64,000 nt of DNA from contig NZ_LR134388.1 in assembly GCF_900637685.1 (NCBI RefSeq), positions 2,305,501 to 2,369,500 on the forward strand, given 5' to 3'. Every line of letters begins with the position of its first letter. Position 1 is the first letter of the stretch. The DNA is from Legionella sainthelensi (GTDB taxonomy: Bacteria > Pseudomonadota > Gammaproteobacteria > Legionellales > Legionellaceae). Shown here piece by piece: positions 17,173-29,446 of this stretch. Under the pieces are notes generated by a model, which saw only the letters and a program-made list of their open reading frames with translations, did no database searches and had not been told where the DNA came from. A program made the position numbers and the translations under genes.

Positions 17173-17484
17173 CAATTGATGTTATTTCACATCAGATATT
17201 TTATCACAGGCTTACTTGCAGGATAATAGCTAGTTAAGCCTGGATAGTTTTTTGAATCCGAGCTATATAAATCTAAATGGTATTATGTCAATATTATCTC
17301 CTAGAGCGTGAACGTTCACACAATGGTGTCAAATTTATGAATTAAGCATAGGTAGAGTATTCACCCCGGAATGACATCGCTTCCTTTCGCAAAATCGTAT
17401 AGCCACTTTAAGCTGGTATCTGTACGAAAACAGAAAGTTTTTTCGTATATGCCTTAACGTGACAAAAAAATCGGGCTTGTAAAC
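17173..17484. other. Intergenic region between convergent genes
   Basis: About 310 bp between the 105-aa gene and the end of fleQ. It holds the terminator at 17207-17253 and a perfect 12-bp palindrome GTGAACGTTCAC at 17308-17319 of unknown meaning. Confidence 0.5.
17207..17253 (+). terminator. Probable terminator after the 105-aa gene
   Basis: CAGGCTTA (17207-17214) pairs with TAAGCCTG (17235-17242), with a T6 run at 17248-17253. The loop is long (20 nt), which lowers confidence. Confidence 0.5.
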
Positions 17485-18891
17485 TCACTCTGGACGTGTC
17501 AGACCGTATTTTCTCATTTTTTCAACTAAAGTGGTGCGACGCATATTCAAATAATTTGCTGCATGAGAAACAACCCAATCTGATTCATTTAAAGCTTGGC
17601 TAATAAGAGCTAACTCTGTTTTGACCAAATGTTCTTTTAAATCGATGCCTTCAGTATTTGACGCTGTTCCCTGGCTGATGACCTGTAATAAAGCTTCTCG
17701 TTCTGAATCCGGAGTATCTAAATCAAAATAGGGTTTATATTCACCACGTATCTTTTGTGGTAGATCTTCTTTACTTAAAATACCTTTAGGATACAAAATT
17801 GTCAATCGCTCCACTAAATTAGCCAACTCTCTGATATTACCAGGCCAACTGTACTCTGACAAAGCCGCCATTGCATCTGGCATCAGATGAACAATTGGTC
17901 TGTTTTCACTTTCAATACGTGCAATCAATTCATTAAATAAAAGTGGAATATCTTCAGTCCTTTCTCTTAATGGCGGCATTTCAATAGGAAACACATTCAG
18001 TCTATAAAATAAATCTTCTCTAAATTTTCCTTCTTTGATTGCTTCTTCTAAATTTCTATGGGTTGCGGCTATAATTCTTACATTAACATCAATACTTTTA
18101 TTTGAACCAACACGTTCAAAACAACGTTCTTGTAATACACGCAACAATTTAACTTGCATGGGTAAAGGCATATCACCTATTTCATCGAGAAATAAAGTAC
18201 CACTATTCGCTAATTCAAATCGTCCCTGCCTCGAAGTAATTGCCCCTGTAAATGCCCCCTTTTCATGACCAAATAATTCACTTTCAAGAAGCTCCCCTGG
18301 AATAGCGCCACAATTAATAGGTATAAACGGCTTATTTGCTCTTGATGAAAATGCGTGTATATTGCGCGCGACTACCTCTTTTCCAGTACCCGACTCTCCT
18401 AAAACCAAAACACTAGCCTCAGTATCAGCTACTTGTTCAATTAACCTACGCACCGTGCGAATACTCAAGCTATTCCCTACTAAACTTCGAAATAAAGGAT
18501 TTCTATGATTACCCATAGTTATAGACTTAACTGTTTCTTGGGCAATTTTGCATTGGTGCAATGCTTCCATTATTTGCACATAGCTAAATGGAAAGGGCTG
18601 ACAGGAAACGACATTTCGCAAGATACATTGTGTATCATTTAATTGTTTGCCAATAACTATGATTGGCGTTTTGACAAATTTATTTACTAATGCATCGAGT
18701 TCATGCAGAGTTTCCTCAAGTGACTCACTTGCACCAAGAACAATTGCATTTGGATTCGGCTCAACAAGAACCTGCCATTTACCATACATGCCAACTTCAG
18801 TTGATTCACCGATAAAGTCAAGTATAGTGCGTATTTTTTCACCACGACTTTTATTATTATCAATGATATAAACCCTGTCACTAATACTCAT
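17485..18891 (-). CDS. fleQ: FleQ-type sigma-54-dependent flagellar master regulator
   Basis: 468 aa. The N-terminal receiver-like FleQ domain (1-120) is followed by an AAA+ domain: Walker A GESGTGKE (165-172), GAFTGA sigma-54 contact loop (212-217) and Walker [11 protein letters not shown] (231-240). A Fis-type helix-turn-helix ([21 protein letters not shown]) ends the protein. LFRS (133-136) and Arg176-Asn177 correspond to c-di-GMP-contact positions described for Pseudomonas FleQ. NtrC-type relatives share much of this, but the N-terminus and these motifs favour FleQ. Confidence 0.92.
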   Translation of the reverse strand: MSISDRVYIIDNNKSRGEKIRTILDFIGESTEVGMYGKWQVLVEPNPNAIVLGASESLEETLHELDALVNKFVKTPIIVIGKQLNDTQCILRNVVSCQPFPFSYVQIMEALHQCKIAQETVKSITMGNHRNPLFRSLVGNSLSIRTVRRLIEQVADTEASVLVLGESGTGKEVVARNIHAFSSRANKPFIPINCGAIPGELLESELFGHEKGAFTGAITSRQGRFELANSGTLFLDEIGDMPLPMQVKLLRVLQERCFERVGSNKSIDVNVRIIAATHRNLEEAIKEGKFREDLFYRLNVFPIEMPPLRERTEDIPLLFNELIARIESENRPIVHLMPDAMAALSEYSWPGNIRELANLVERLTILYPKGILSKEDLPQKIRGEYKPYFDLDTPDSEREALLQVISQGTASNTEGIDLKEHLVKTELALISQALNESDWVVSHAANYLNMRRTTLVEKMRKYGLTRPE

Positions 18892-18970
18892 ATACTTATC
18901 CTAAGCTTTATCTTTATATCCTCTCTCTTTCTCTTATAATTAATATAGTAGGAAACCATCAATAATTAAA

Positions 18971-19573
18971 TTATCGATAACACACTATCGTTTTAAACGC
19001 ATTGCACAGATTACCAAAACATAGCTCCTCGCTTCCTATTGTTTTAGTAGCACCTACTTGAGTTTCTTTAACAAATGATTTAGCTTTTATGAAACTCATT
19101 CGCTTACAAAAAGAGTTCGCAGCCCGCATACCACATCCCTGTTTTTGCTCATAACACCAATCTACTCGATAGGCATTATAACGAGGAGCTGCAAAACGCT
19201 TTTCTCGATAATGATATGATTTTGGTGGAATATGTGATAAATCAGTAACACAAGCAATAGTCATAAAACCATTGCAGCGCCAACCTTTGCAAAGTGCTCC
19301 CGTTGAGATGTAGTGTGTTAAACCAAGGTTATAAGCGATTTCATTTTGACGTGCATAATCATAACCAAGCATTCGACAATATCGATCAGCTACTAATTTT
19401 CCGCACTCTTTACCATCAGCAGTACAATAAGCTAAGCGCTCACCTAAGAAAGTAGGATGCCAAAAACTACGAAAAGCCTTATTTTGTTTTTCAGCCGTGT
19501 TCGAATAGCCTTGTAAAGAAAAAAATATAAAAACAAAAAACAAAAAAAATCTGAAATTAATCATTAAAAACAA
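18971..19573 (-). CDS. Secreted protein with two Cys-rich repeats, 200 aa
   Basis: Not recognised. The first 24 residues are a hydrophobic signal peptide (FFLFFVFIFFSLQGYS); the start could also be Met4. The mature part is a tandem duplication. Repeat 1 (about 45-110) and repeat 2 (about 136-199) each show WC/YC, then CG about seven residues later, FC/YCRM, and the end block (L)C-x4-C-(N)-x-F-x-T-I-x-C. Six cysteines per repeat suggest three disulfides each and export to the periplasm or outside. The gene stands alone between fleQ and the NIF3-family gene. Confidence 0.75.
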   Translation of the reverse strand: MFLMINFRFFLFFVFIFFSLQGYSNTAEKQNKAFRSFWHPTFLGERLAYCTADGKECGKLVADRYCRMLGYDYARQNEIAYNLGLTHYISTGALCKGWRCNGFMTIACVTDLSHIPPKSYHYREKRFAAPRYNAYRVDWCYEQKQGCGMRAANSFCKRMSFIKAKSFVKETQVGATKTIGSEELCFGNLCNAFKTIVCYR

Positions 19574-19805
19574 TCCTTTAGTGACTATTAACTCATGTTA
19601 GCTGATGAGACTACACCACACAAGTGTGTATTATACAGCTTAATCACCATTGATGTATTCAATGCAGCACATCTAATTTCGCTCTTAGCATACAAAGATT
19701 ATTTTTGGATAAATTGTCAACAAAGCCTAATGAACCTACATTTACTATCAGAAGCATTACACCTGTTTTTCTGAACGGCAGTTAGAACCGAGACTCAAAC
19801 TGTGA

Positions 19806-22067
<2,262 letters not shown>

Positions 22068-22272
22068 TAAAATTAGCTCACAAATTGAAATAAATACAAA
22101 CTGTTAGGCAGTTCAATCGTAAGATCTTATTAAATCCTGGAAAAACCACCTTTTTCTACGTTCCTCGACTTATTGAAAAGTTGCATTCAACCTATATTTT
22201 ATCGTCCAGATAAAAAGAAAACCCAGGTTACGGCTATGCCTCTACCCAGGCTACATAGATCATCGAAGTACA
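22068..22272. repeat. Gap in the mla-ibaG operon with REP-like motif
   Basis: 205 bp between mlaB and ibaG where related genomes usually have a tight junction. At 22233-22256 there are two direct copies of ACCCAGG(T/C)TAC-type sequence around GGCTATGCC, resembling small dispersed REP-like units. No gene is seen. Confidence 0.4.
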
Positions 22273-22554
22273 TTATACTGTTTCTAAAATACTCTTTACA
22301 CCACAAAACTCTGCCAAAGATTGTGTTTCAGCAGGCATTCCAATTACTTCAAAAGCTTTATTACTTTTTTTACATAGCTTTCTGGCCTCAATCAGCAATG
22401 CTAAACCCGCACTATCACAATGCTTTACGTTACTTAAATCAAGAGTGAATAGATCACTCTTATCATCGATCAAAGCTTGATATAGTTTTGCCCGTACTTC
22501 TACTACTGACTTAAATGTCAGATCTACATCAGGTTTAAAATGAACTCTATTCAC
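22273..22554 (-). CDS. mlaB: MlaB, STAS-domain subunit of the Mla lipid transporter
   Basis: 93 aa single STAS domain with LDLSNVKHCDSAGLALLIEA, the conserved Asp-Ser loop. In MlaFEDB the protein sits on the ATPase on the cytoplasmic side and supports its assembly. It follows mlaC by 2 bp on the minus strand. Confidence 0.88.
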   Translation of the reverse strand: MNRVHFKPDVDLTFKSVVEVRAKLYQALIDDKSDLFTLDLSNVKHCDSAGLALLIEARKLCKKSNKAFEVIGMPAETQSLAEFCGVKSILETV

Positions 22555-22556
22555 AA

Positions 22557-23168
22557 TTAAGAAGCCCTTTTAAGCTGTTTCTTTTCCATTAATTGAATCA
22601 CATCATCAATACTGGAGTTTTGTAATGCTTGGGCAAATTGCGATCTGAAACTTTGTAACAAACTCACACCCTCCACACTAATGTCATAAATTTTCCATTG
22701 GCCATTTTTATCAACAAGGCTATAAGATAAAGGAATGTTTTGGCCTTCTGTACGAACTATAATACTATTGACTCGTATAAATCTGGAATTTAAAGAACCT
22801 CTTAAAGGCAAAAACTGCACACTCTCATCGGCATATTGAGCTAAAGGACTAGAGTAAGTACGAATAACGAGACGAGTAAATGCTTTAGAGAATTGAGCTC
22901 TTTGTGCAGTTGTCGCTTTGGTCCATGCTTGCCTCCCTAAAACAGAACGAGACATTCCAACCACATCAACAATAGGCAACAAATGTGTTTCAACAGCTTT
23001 ATAGATAATATTAGGGTTGCTTTTCAAACTGGACTTGTTTTCTTTGAGGGTTGCAATAATATTATTAGCAGTCTCCTCTAGCATAGGAATAGGAGAGTTT
23101 TGCGCTGCACTCATTACTGGAGATCCAATCACACCTATAACGAATAAGATGGTTTTTATTATTCTCAT
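22557..23168 (-). CDS. mlaC: MlaC, periplasmic phospholipid carrier
   Basis: 203 aa with a signal peptide (residues 1-22, cut near SAAQN). The Tol-Tol-Ttg2/MlaC domain shows VDVVGMSRSVLGRQAWTKAT and the strand GQNIPLSYSLVDKNGQWKIYDI. It ferries phospholipid between the outer-membrane MlaA complex and MlaFEDB. 12 bp separate it from mlaD. Confidence 0.92.
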   Translation of the reverse strand: MRIIKTILFVIGVIGSPVMSAAQNSPIPMLEETANNIIATLKENKSSLKSNPNIIYKAVETHLLPIVDVVGMSRSVLGRQAWTKATTAQRAQFSKAFTRLVIRTYSSPLAQYADESVQFLPLRGSLNSRFIRVNSIIVRTEGQNIPLSYSLVDKNGQWKIYDISVEGVSLLQSFRSQFAQALQNSSIDDVIQLMEKKQLKRAS

Positions 23169-23180
23169 GTTCTTTAACCC

Positions 23181-23657
23181 TTATTTTTTAATGTTAAACA
23201 GCAATTGACCAATTAAATTTTCTAAAATGATTGCTTCTTGAGTTTTATCGATCACATCTCCATTTTGTAAATAAGGATGGTCTTTACTCTCTTCGTCTTC
23301 AAAACCGGGCACAATACTAATATAGTTTGAGCCAAGCAACCCTTCTGTCAAAATTCGCGCTGAAGTATCTTCATATGGAATTTTTTTATCACTTCTTAAG
23401 CGCATTGTTACTTTGGCATTCAGCTCACCGGGTTGCAATTCGATACGAGTTACTTCTCCAATTTTAACTCCAGCCACTGTAACAGGTGCCCGAACTTTCA
23501 AACCACCAATATCAGTAAACCCTGCAGTTACCTGATAATGGTCTTGAGACATGAAATTTGAGAAATTACTCACTTTCATGGTCATAACCAATAAAGCCAA
23601 TACACCAAGCAACATAAACAGGCCAACACTAAAATCTACGTAACGTTGCTTATTCAT
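23181..23657 (-). CDS. mlaD: MlaD, MCE-domain subunit
   Basis: 158 aa with one N-terminal membrane anchor (residues 9-27) and one MCE domain (GFTDIGGLKVRAPVTVAGVKIGEVTRIEL...), then a short hydrophobic tail. MlaD forms the periplasmic hexameric ring of the transporter. Its start directly abuts the mlaE stop. Confidence 0.93.
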   Translation of the reverse strand: MNKQRYVDFSVGLFMLLGVLALLVMTMKVSNFSNFMSQDHYQVTAGFTDIGGLKVRAPVTVAGVKIGEVTRIELQPGELNAKVTMRLRSDKKIPYEDTSARILTEGLLGSNYISIVPGFEDEESKDHPYLQNGDVIDKTQEAIILENLIGQLLFNIKK

Positions 23658-24440
23658 TTACCAGTCTCCAATCATCATCGCGGTCAACAAAAAATCAAGT
23701 CCTAACACTGCAAGCGAAGAATAAACCACTGTTTTAGTCGTCGCCTGGCTAATACCTTCTGCAGTAGGCACACATTCAAACCCCTGGAACACTGATATCC
23801 AGGTTACAACAAAAGCAAAAACTAAGCTTTTAATAATACCACTGAGTACATCAATACGAAAATCAACTGCTGCCTGCATATTGGACCAAAAGCTTCCCGC
23901 ATCGACCCCTAACCAATGTACTCCAATAAAATACCCTCCAAAGACGGCTACAGCTGAAAAGATTAATGCTAAAAGAGGTAAAGCAATAAAACCAGCTAAA
24001 AATCGAGGATAAATAACTCTGCCTAAAGGATCAACACCCATCATATCCATGCTGGACAGCTGTTCTGTTGCTTTCATTAAGCCAATTTCCGCAGTTAAAG
24101 CAGAACCAGCTCGACCTGCAAACAACAAAGCACTGATTACTGGTCCAAGTTCTCTCGAGATGCTTAAAGCTAATAATTGACCTAACTGACTTGAAGCACC
24201 AAATTTTTGCAAAGTATTGTAGCCTTGTAAACCAACAACCATCCCAATGAATAACGCAGAAACAATAATAATTAAGCAGGATAATACACCAACAAAATAA
24301 ATTTGATAACGTACCAGAGCCCATAGCTTCGAAATATGTGGTTTTCTGAATAACATGAGAAATAAAAATAAACCAGAACTACCTAAGTCTTGTAAGATTC
24401 GTGAACCACGACTACCTATACGTGTTATGAACTCAAACAT
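23658..24440 (-). CDS. mlaE: MlaE, permease subunit
   Basis: 260 aa, five to six membrane segments, with the family blocks [27 protein letters not shown] and [14 protein letters not shown]. Integral inner-membrane core of the lipid transporter. It overlaps mlaF by 8 bp. Confidence 0.94.
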   Translation of the reverse strand: MFEFITRIGSRGSRILQDLGSSGLFLFLMLFRKPHISKLWALVRYQIYFVGVLSCLIIIVSALFIGMVVGLQGYNTLQKFGASSQLGQLLALSISRELGPVISALLFAGRAGSALTAEIGLMKATEQLSSMDMMGVDPLGRVIYPRFLAGFIALPLLALIFSAVAVFGGYFIGVHWLGVDAGSFWSNMQAAVDFRIDVLSGIIKSLVFAFVVTWISVFQGFECVPTAEGISQATTKTVVYSSLAVLGLDFLLTAMMIGDW

Positions 24441-25230
24441 CTAATAGCTCCTCTGTATAAGGCCTGGCAGGATAATGAAAGCGCACTACTCCATCTGCTT
24501 CCCCATGCATAAATTGTTTCACCTGAGGTTCAGTAGATTGTAATAATTCCTGCGGTGTTCCTTCTCCTATGATTTTTCCGCCAAAAATAAGATATATATA
24601 ATCTGCGATTGAACACGTTTCTTCTACATCATGAGAGACAATAATCGTTGTCGTATGCAACAGCTCATTTAATCTTTTAATCAGTCGAACCAGAACTCCC
24701 AATGAAATAGGATCTTGTCCAGTAAAGGGCTCATCGTACATCATAAGCTCTGGATCCAACGCGATTGTACGTGCTAAAGCAACTCGTCGTGCCATTCCAC
24801 CAGACAACTGAGCAGGCATTAAATCAACGGCTCCGCGTAAACCAACAGCCTCAAGTTTCATCAATACAATGTTACGTAACATGGACGCATTTAATTGTGT
24901 ATGTTCTCTTAGAGGAAAAGCAACATTCTCAAATACTGATAGATGAGTAAACAACGCGGAGCTTTGAAAAAGAAGCCCCATATTACGTCTTGCTTCATAT
25001 AAAGCTTTTCGAGGCAATTGATGCATATTTTGACCATTTACATTAATAACACCACTATCGGGCTTTAATTGTGCACCAATTAGCTGCAATAAAGTCGTCT
25101 TTCCAGAACCGCTCGGCCCCATGATCGCAGTAATATTACCTCGTTTCACTTTCATATTAATGCCATCGAAGATACGGCGCTTTTCACGAGTAAATATTAA
25201 ATTCTTTATTTCAACCCAATTTTCAGGCAT
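24433..25230 (-). CDS. mlaF: MlaF, ABC-type ATPase subunit
   Basis: 265 aa from the ATG at 25230 (preceded by AAAGAGAG); a longer start at 25278 adds a hydrophobic stretch foreign to the family. Walker [10 protein letters not shown], signature [13 protein letters not shown], Walker [14 protein letters not shown]. Energises MlaFEDB lipid transport. First gene of the operon mlaFEDCB-ibaG-murA-nif3, divergent from kdsD. Confidence 0.95.
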   Translation of the reverse strand: MPENWVEIKNLIFTREKRRIFDGINMKVKRGNITAIMGPSGSGKTTLLQLIGAQLKPDSGVINVNGQNMHQLPRKALYEARRNMGLLFQSSALFTHLSVFENVAFPLREHTQLNASMLRNIVLMKLEAVGLRGAVDLMPAQLSGGMARRVALARTIALDPELMMYDEPFTGQDPISLGVLVRLIKRLNELLHTTTIIVSHDVEETCSIADYIYLIFGGKIIGEGTPQELLQSTEPQVKQFMHGEADGVVRFHYPARPYTEELLDV

Positions 25231-25363
25231 TCTCTCTTTTTCCGGTTTAGCCAAAAGTAGGAGTATATACTGGATCACAAAAAAAAATGAGCGATTTAAT
25301 TCTATTTATTCAAATGTTTTTTTGTTAGAATTAAAATTAATCAATAAAACAAGAAATAAGCTT

Positions 25364-26326
25364 ATGAATTTTTGTAAACTAGGCCTTGCCGTTATTGAAA
25401 CTGAAGCACAAGCAGTATTTGAACTAAGCCAGCGAATTGATAACCGATTTGAAAAGGCCTGTGAATTATTGCTTGCCTGTAAAGGACGGATCGTTGTAAC
25501 TGGCATGGGAAAATCTGGGCATATAGCCAATAAAATTGCTGCTACTTTATCCAGCACAGGCAGTCCTTCATTTTTTATGCATCCTGGTGAAGCAAGTCAT
25601 GGCGATCTGGGAATGATTACCCGACAAGACACAGTAATCGCCATATCTCATTCAGGTAATACTGTGGAGTTGGTTACTTTACTTCCTTTATTGAAGCGCT
25701 TAGAAGTTCCACTTATCTCCTTAACTGGCAATCCTGAATCTGCCTTGGGAAAAGCATCCGATGTTAATTTAGATGTCAGTATTAAACAAGAAGCCTGCCC
25801 TCTTGGCTTGGCACCTACAACCAGTACCACAGTAGCATTGGTGATGGGAGATGCACTTGCTATTGCTCTTTTGCAAGCGCGAGGGTTCAGTGAAGAAGAT
25901 TTTGCTTTATCTCATCCTGGAGGCTCCTTGGGCAAACGGCTTTTATTACGTATTGACGAGCTCTGTCACCAAGGCGAACAATTACCGCTCGTTCATGAAA
26001 ATGCGACTGTCAGTGAAGCTCTTATTGAAGTCACCGATAAAAAACTCGGCATGACTTGTGTTGTTGATAAGAAAGGATACCTTACTGGTATTTATACTGA
26101 TGGAGACATTCGACGCACTTTAACACGTCAATATGACATTAACACTACTCCAATTAAAGAAGTCATGACGCGTAATGCACGCACTATTTATAAAGGAATG
26201 CTTGCTGCTGAGGCCTTGGCTATGATGCAAAAATACAGTATAACGTCACTGATTGTTATTGATGAGGATACAAGGCCTGCCGCCGTGCTTCATCTTCATG
26301 ATTTGTTAAAGGCTGGTGTGTTTTAA
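25364..26326 (+). CDS. kdsD: Arabinose-5-phosphate isomerase
   Basis: 320 aa from the ATG at 25364; the longer frame upstream is unlike the family. SIS domain (VVTGMGKSGHIANKIAATLSSTGSPSFFMHP, SHSGNTVE) followed by two CBS domains (from about residue 205). Converts ribulose-5-phosphate to arabinose-5-phosphate, the first step to Kdo. The stop shares a base with the start of kdsC (TAATG). Ribosome site is weak. Confidence 0.95.
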   Translation: MNFCKLGLAVIETEAQAVFELSQRIDNRFEKACELLLACKGRIVVTGMGKSGHIANKIAATLSSTGSPSFFMHPGEASHGDLGMITRQDTVIAISHSGNTVELVTLLPLLKRLEVPLISLTGNPESALGKASDVNLDVSIKQEACPLGLAPTTSTTVALVMGDALAIALLQARGFSEEDFALSHPGGSLGKRLLLRIDELCHQGEQLPLVHENATVSEALIEVTDKKLGMTCVVDKKGYLTGIYTDGDIRRTLTRQYDINTTPIKEVMTRNARTIYKGMLAAEALAMMQKYSITSLIVIDEDTRPAAVLHLHDLLKAGVF

Positions 26327-26853
26327 TGATCAAGCTAATAGAAAAAGCAAAAAATGTGAAATGCCTAATTTGTGATCTCGATGGAGTACTCACAGATGGT
26401 TTTTTATACATTGATACCCATTGTAATGAGCAGAAAACATTTCATATTCATGATGGCGTTGGCTTAAAACTACTTATGGCAATCGGAATTGAAGTTGCTG
26501 TTATTACGGGTTCTCATAATCCGTTAGTTGATCATCGCATGCAGCAATTAGGTATTTTTCATTATTATAAAGATAAAAGAGATAAAAAAGAGGCTTACAA
26601 CCAGCTCAAAATGACACTAAACCTAAGAGATGAGCAATTCGCTTACATAGGTGACGATATTCCAGACATCCCTATTATGCAACAGGTAGGACTTAGTGTT
26701 GCTGTTGCCGATGCAACATATTTAGTTAAAGAAATTGCTATGTGGCAAACTAGTTTACCAGGTGGTCGTGGAGCTGTACGAGAATTATGCGACTTTATTC
26801 TTAACGCACAGAGCAAAATGGATTTAGCCATAGCAGGTTATTTAAAACAATGA
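26326..26853 (+). CDS. kdsC: 3-deoxy-D-manno-octulosonate 8-phosphate phosphatase
   Basis: 175 aa HAD-family phosphatase without cap domain. Motif I CDLDGVLTDG, then ITGSHN, and YIGDDIPDIPIM as the last motif. Produces free Kdo for LPS inner core. Its stop overlaps the real lptC start (ATGA at 26850-26853). Confidence 0.95.
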   Translation: MIKLIEKAKNVKCLICDLDGVLTDGFLYIDTHCNEQKTFHIHDGVGLKLLMAIGIEVAVITGSHNPLVDHRMQQLGIFHYYKDKRDKKEAYNQLKMTLNLRDEQFAYIGDDIPDIPIMQQVGLSVAVADATYLVKEIAMWQTSLPGGRGAVRELCDFILNAQSKMDLAIAGYLKQ

Positions 26854-27424
26854 ACGCAGCGAAACAATTCATGTGGCTTTTTTTACATTAATTCTTCTAG
26901 CATGCTCAGGATGGTATTACAGCCACTCTACAACACTAATTCGCCTGGATCACGAAACTTTGGCAAATTCAGTAGACACTACAATTGCTCACGTAAGAGT
27001 ACGCCAGTTTAATCAAAAAGGTACGCTCACAAATTTATTAACCGCACCACTCATGCAACATATTCAAAAAGGCAATGTTTATTTATTTGAAAATCCTCAT
27101 ATCATTGTAAGCCAAGATGAACAACAACCACCTTGGGATATTCGTTCTGAAAAAGGCAAGTCGATTGAAGGAGGGAAACAAGTCACGTTTCTTGGTAACG
27201 TGATTGTACATCAGAAAAGAGGAAGTAAATCACAAGAAAGTACCTTAAAAACAGAAGAAGTCACCTACTTTCCAAAAGAAAAAAAAGCAATTTCTAATGT
27301 TTTAGTAACTTATGAACAATCAGGTAACGTCATTCAATCTACTGGAATGAATGCTTATCTAGATGAAAAACGAGTAGAGTTACTTCATCGAGCCCGAGGA
27401 AGTTATGTTCCAGCGAATGGTTAG
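26850..27424 (+). pseudogene. lptC: LptC, LPS transport protein, frame-broken near the start
   Basis: The ATG at 26850 (overlapping the kdsC stop) gives MNAAKQFMWLF and then runs into a stop. Adding one T to the T7 run at 26878-26884 restores MNAAKQFMWLFFTLILLACSGWYYSH and on to 27424, 191 aa. The membrane anchor at residues 8-22 and the periplasmic LptC beta-jellyroll (IEGGKQVTFLGNVIVHQ, TEEVTYFPKEKKAISNVLV) are then complete. LptC links LptBFG to LptA and is essential where tested, so a true loss is doubtful. An internal start at 26873 would destroy most of the anchor. Confidence 0.9.
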
Positions 27425-27944
27425 TTACAAGGCCTCACATCACTGTAAATTTTGGTTTAGCTTATGGTTTTTTTTAACATTTGCTTGTTCTTCATACGCA
27501 TTGTCCGAAGATAAAGAAAAAGTAATGCATGTGATGGCCGACTCAGCAGATTTGAGTCAACAACAACATAAAGGTATTTATACGGGCAATGTTGAATTAA
27601 TTCAAGGAACAACAAATCTACGAGCAACTAAAGCAATTACACTTGGTAATGAAAAAAATCAGCTTGTTGTAGCCATCGCGAGTGGAGCCCCAGGACAGCA
27701 GGCTCATTATTGGACAACGACAGATCCTAAGAAACCGCCTCTTCATGCCTATGCTGATACCATACGTTATTATCCACTACGTCATTTAATTGAATTAATA
27801 GGAAATGCTCGTGTTGAACAAGGAAGTAACTCATTCTCTGCAACAAAAATAAGTTATGATACTGAAAAGCAGCATGTTTTATCTCGGGGCGATGGCAGCA
27901 AAAGAATAATGATTATTTATCATCCAGAAAAGAAACCATCATGA
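27405..27944 (+). CDS. lptA: LptA, periplasmic LPS bridge protein
   Basis: 179 aa with signal peptide (hydrophobic residues 16-32). OstA/LptA domain: [32 protein letters not shown]-type strands and DTEKQHVL. Forms the periplasmic bridge that carries LPS from LptC to LptD. It overlaps lptC by 20 bp and has GAGGAAG just upstream of its start. Confidence 0.92.
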   Translation: MFQRMVSYKASHHCKFWFSLWFFLTFACSSYALSEDKEKVMHVMADSADLSQQQHKGIYTGNVELIQGTTNLRATKAITLGNEKNQLVVAIASGAPGQQAHYWTTTDPKKPPLHAYADTIRYYPLRHLIELIGNARVEQGSNSFSATKISYDTEKQHVLSRGDGSKRIMIIYHPEKKPS

Positions 27945-28666
27945 GTATTCTAGAAGCACGAAACCTCAAAAAATCTTTTAAATCACGCACCGTGGTTGAT
28001 GGAATTACCCTTCACATAAACAAAGGCGAATGTGTTGGATTGTTAGGACCTAATGGTGCTGGAAAAACGACTTGTTTTTACATGATAGTAGGCCTACAAG
28101 CTTGTGATGAAGGTGAAATTTTTTTATCTGAGAAAGAGATTACTTCAAGTGCCATGCATCAACGAGCTCGATTAGGAATTAGCTATCTCCCCCAAGAAGC
28201 CTCTGTATTTCGTAAGCTTACTGTTGCAGAAAATATTATGGCGATATTGGAATTGAGAGCTGATTTAAGCGAACAAGCTCGTGAAGAAAAACTTGACCTA
28301 TTGCTTCAAGAGTTTCACATTTCCCATCTAGACAAAAGTCTTGGTATGTCCTTATCAGGAGGAGAGCGACGACGGGTTGAAATTGCAAGAGCCTTAGCCA
28401 TAGAGCCCTCTTTTATTTTACTTGATGAGCCTTTTGCTGGAGTCGATCCCATTTCAGTGATTGATATTAAAAAAATTATTCAACACTTATGTAATAAAGG
28501 CATTGGGGTACTTATCACTGATCATAATGTAAGAGAAACCTTGGATATCTGTGAGCGCGCCTACATTGTCAGCCAAGGAAAAATATTGTGTGAAGGAACA
28601 CCTGATATTATACTGGCCAACCAACAGGTAAGGGCTGTTTACTTAGGTGAAGACTTTACTTTATAA
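27941..28666 (+). CDS. lptB: LptB, LPS export ABC ATPase
   Basis: 241 aa. Walker [10 protein letters not shown], signature [15 protein letters not shown], Walker [13 protein letters not shown], switch His in [10 protein letters not shown]. Overlaps lptA by 4 bp. The usual downstream rpoN and hpf are not here; the next gene is trpG after 213 bp without any gene. Confidence 0.96.
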   Translation: MSILEARNLKKSFKSRTVVDGITLHINKGECVGLLGPNGAGKTTCFYMIVGLQACDEGEIFLSEKEITSSAMHQRARLGISYLPQEASVFRKLTVAENIMAILELRADLSEQAREEKLDLLLQEFHISHLDKSLGMSLSGGERRRVEIARALAIEPSFILLDEPFAGVDPISVIDIKKIIQHLCNKGIGVLITDHNVRETLDICERAYIVSQGKILCEGTPDIILANQQVRAVYLGEDFTL

Positions 28667-28879
28667 ACATAGATTAATAGCACTAAGAAAAGCTTGGTAA
28701 GCAACGTCCTGCAGTTGGTTCTCGAGAATTTCTCACTAAATTGAACTAAAAAATGCATTTGAACCATGCGTTACTTAGATCAATGAAAACAGAAAGAACA
28801 TTTGGGACGTAGCGCAACAGAACTCGAAAATATCAGCGACTACGTCAAACTACGATTATAAATCAAATTTTAATTTAAT

Positions 28880-29446
28880 ATGTTACTCATCATCGATAAT
28901 TACGACTCATTTACCTACAACCTAGTACAATATTTTCAATGCTTAAACCAAGAAGTAATTGTTTTCACTCACGATCAAATTAGCGTGACGCAAATAAAAA
29001 AGCTTAATCCTAGCTACCTAGTGATTTCTCCTGGTCCCAAAGCTCCCAAGGATGCCGGTATTTCAATGGAAGTAATTTATAATTTTTATCAAGATATACC
29101 TATATTAGGAATTTGCCTAGGGCATCAATGTATTGCGGAAGTTTTTGGTGGTAAAATTATATCTGCACCAGAAATAATGCATGGAAAAACATCAACTATT
29201 ATACATAATCAACAAGGAATATTTACAAATATTCCGAATCAATTCAAAGCAACCCGATACCATTCCCTTGCAGTGGATAAAGACAGTCTGCCTGATTTAT
29301 TATCGATTGATGCATGGTCAGATAATACAATTATGGCAATTTCACATCGTCAATATCCCATTTTTGGACTACAATTCCATCCAGAGGCAATATTAAGTCA
29401 GCATGGACTAAAACTATTAGAAAATTTTTTAAAATATGAAACCTAA
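28880..29446 (+). CDS. trpG: Anthranilate synthase component II (glutamine amidotransferase)
   Basis: 188 aa class I amidotransferase: IIDNYDSFTYNLVQYF, nucleophile in GICLGHQC, and the His-Glu of QFHPEAIL. It supplies ammonia to chorismate. A PabA role is equally possible for this family; the downstream trpD and trpC favour TrpG. No trpE is in the window. No clear ribosome site precedes the ATG. Confidence 0.88.
   Translation: MLLIIDNYDSFTYNLVQYFQCLNQEVIVFTHDQISVTQIKKLNPSYLVISPGPKAPKDAGISMEVIYNFYQDIPILGICLGHQCIAEVFGGKIISAPEIMHGKTSTIIHNQQGIFTNIPNQFKATRYHSLAVDKDSLPDLLSIDAWSDNTIMAISHRQYPIFGLQFHPEAILSQHGLKLLENFLKYET

Noticed and set aside
17308..17319. Perfect 12-bp palindrome GTGAACGTTCAC
   Set aside because: Lies between two convergent genes with no promoter to regulate; a single short palindrome is not enough to call an operator.
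28667..28879. Expected rpoN or hpf after lptB
   Set aside because: No such gene; the stretch has no open frame and is followed by trpG.
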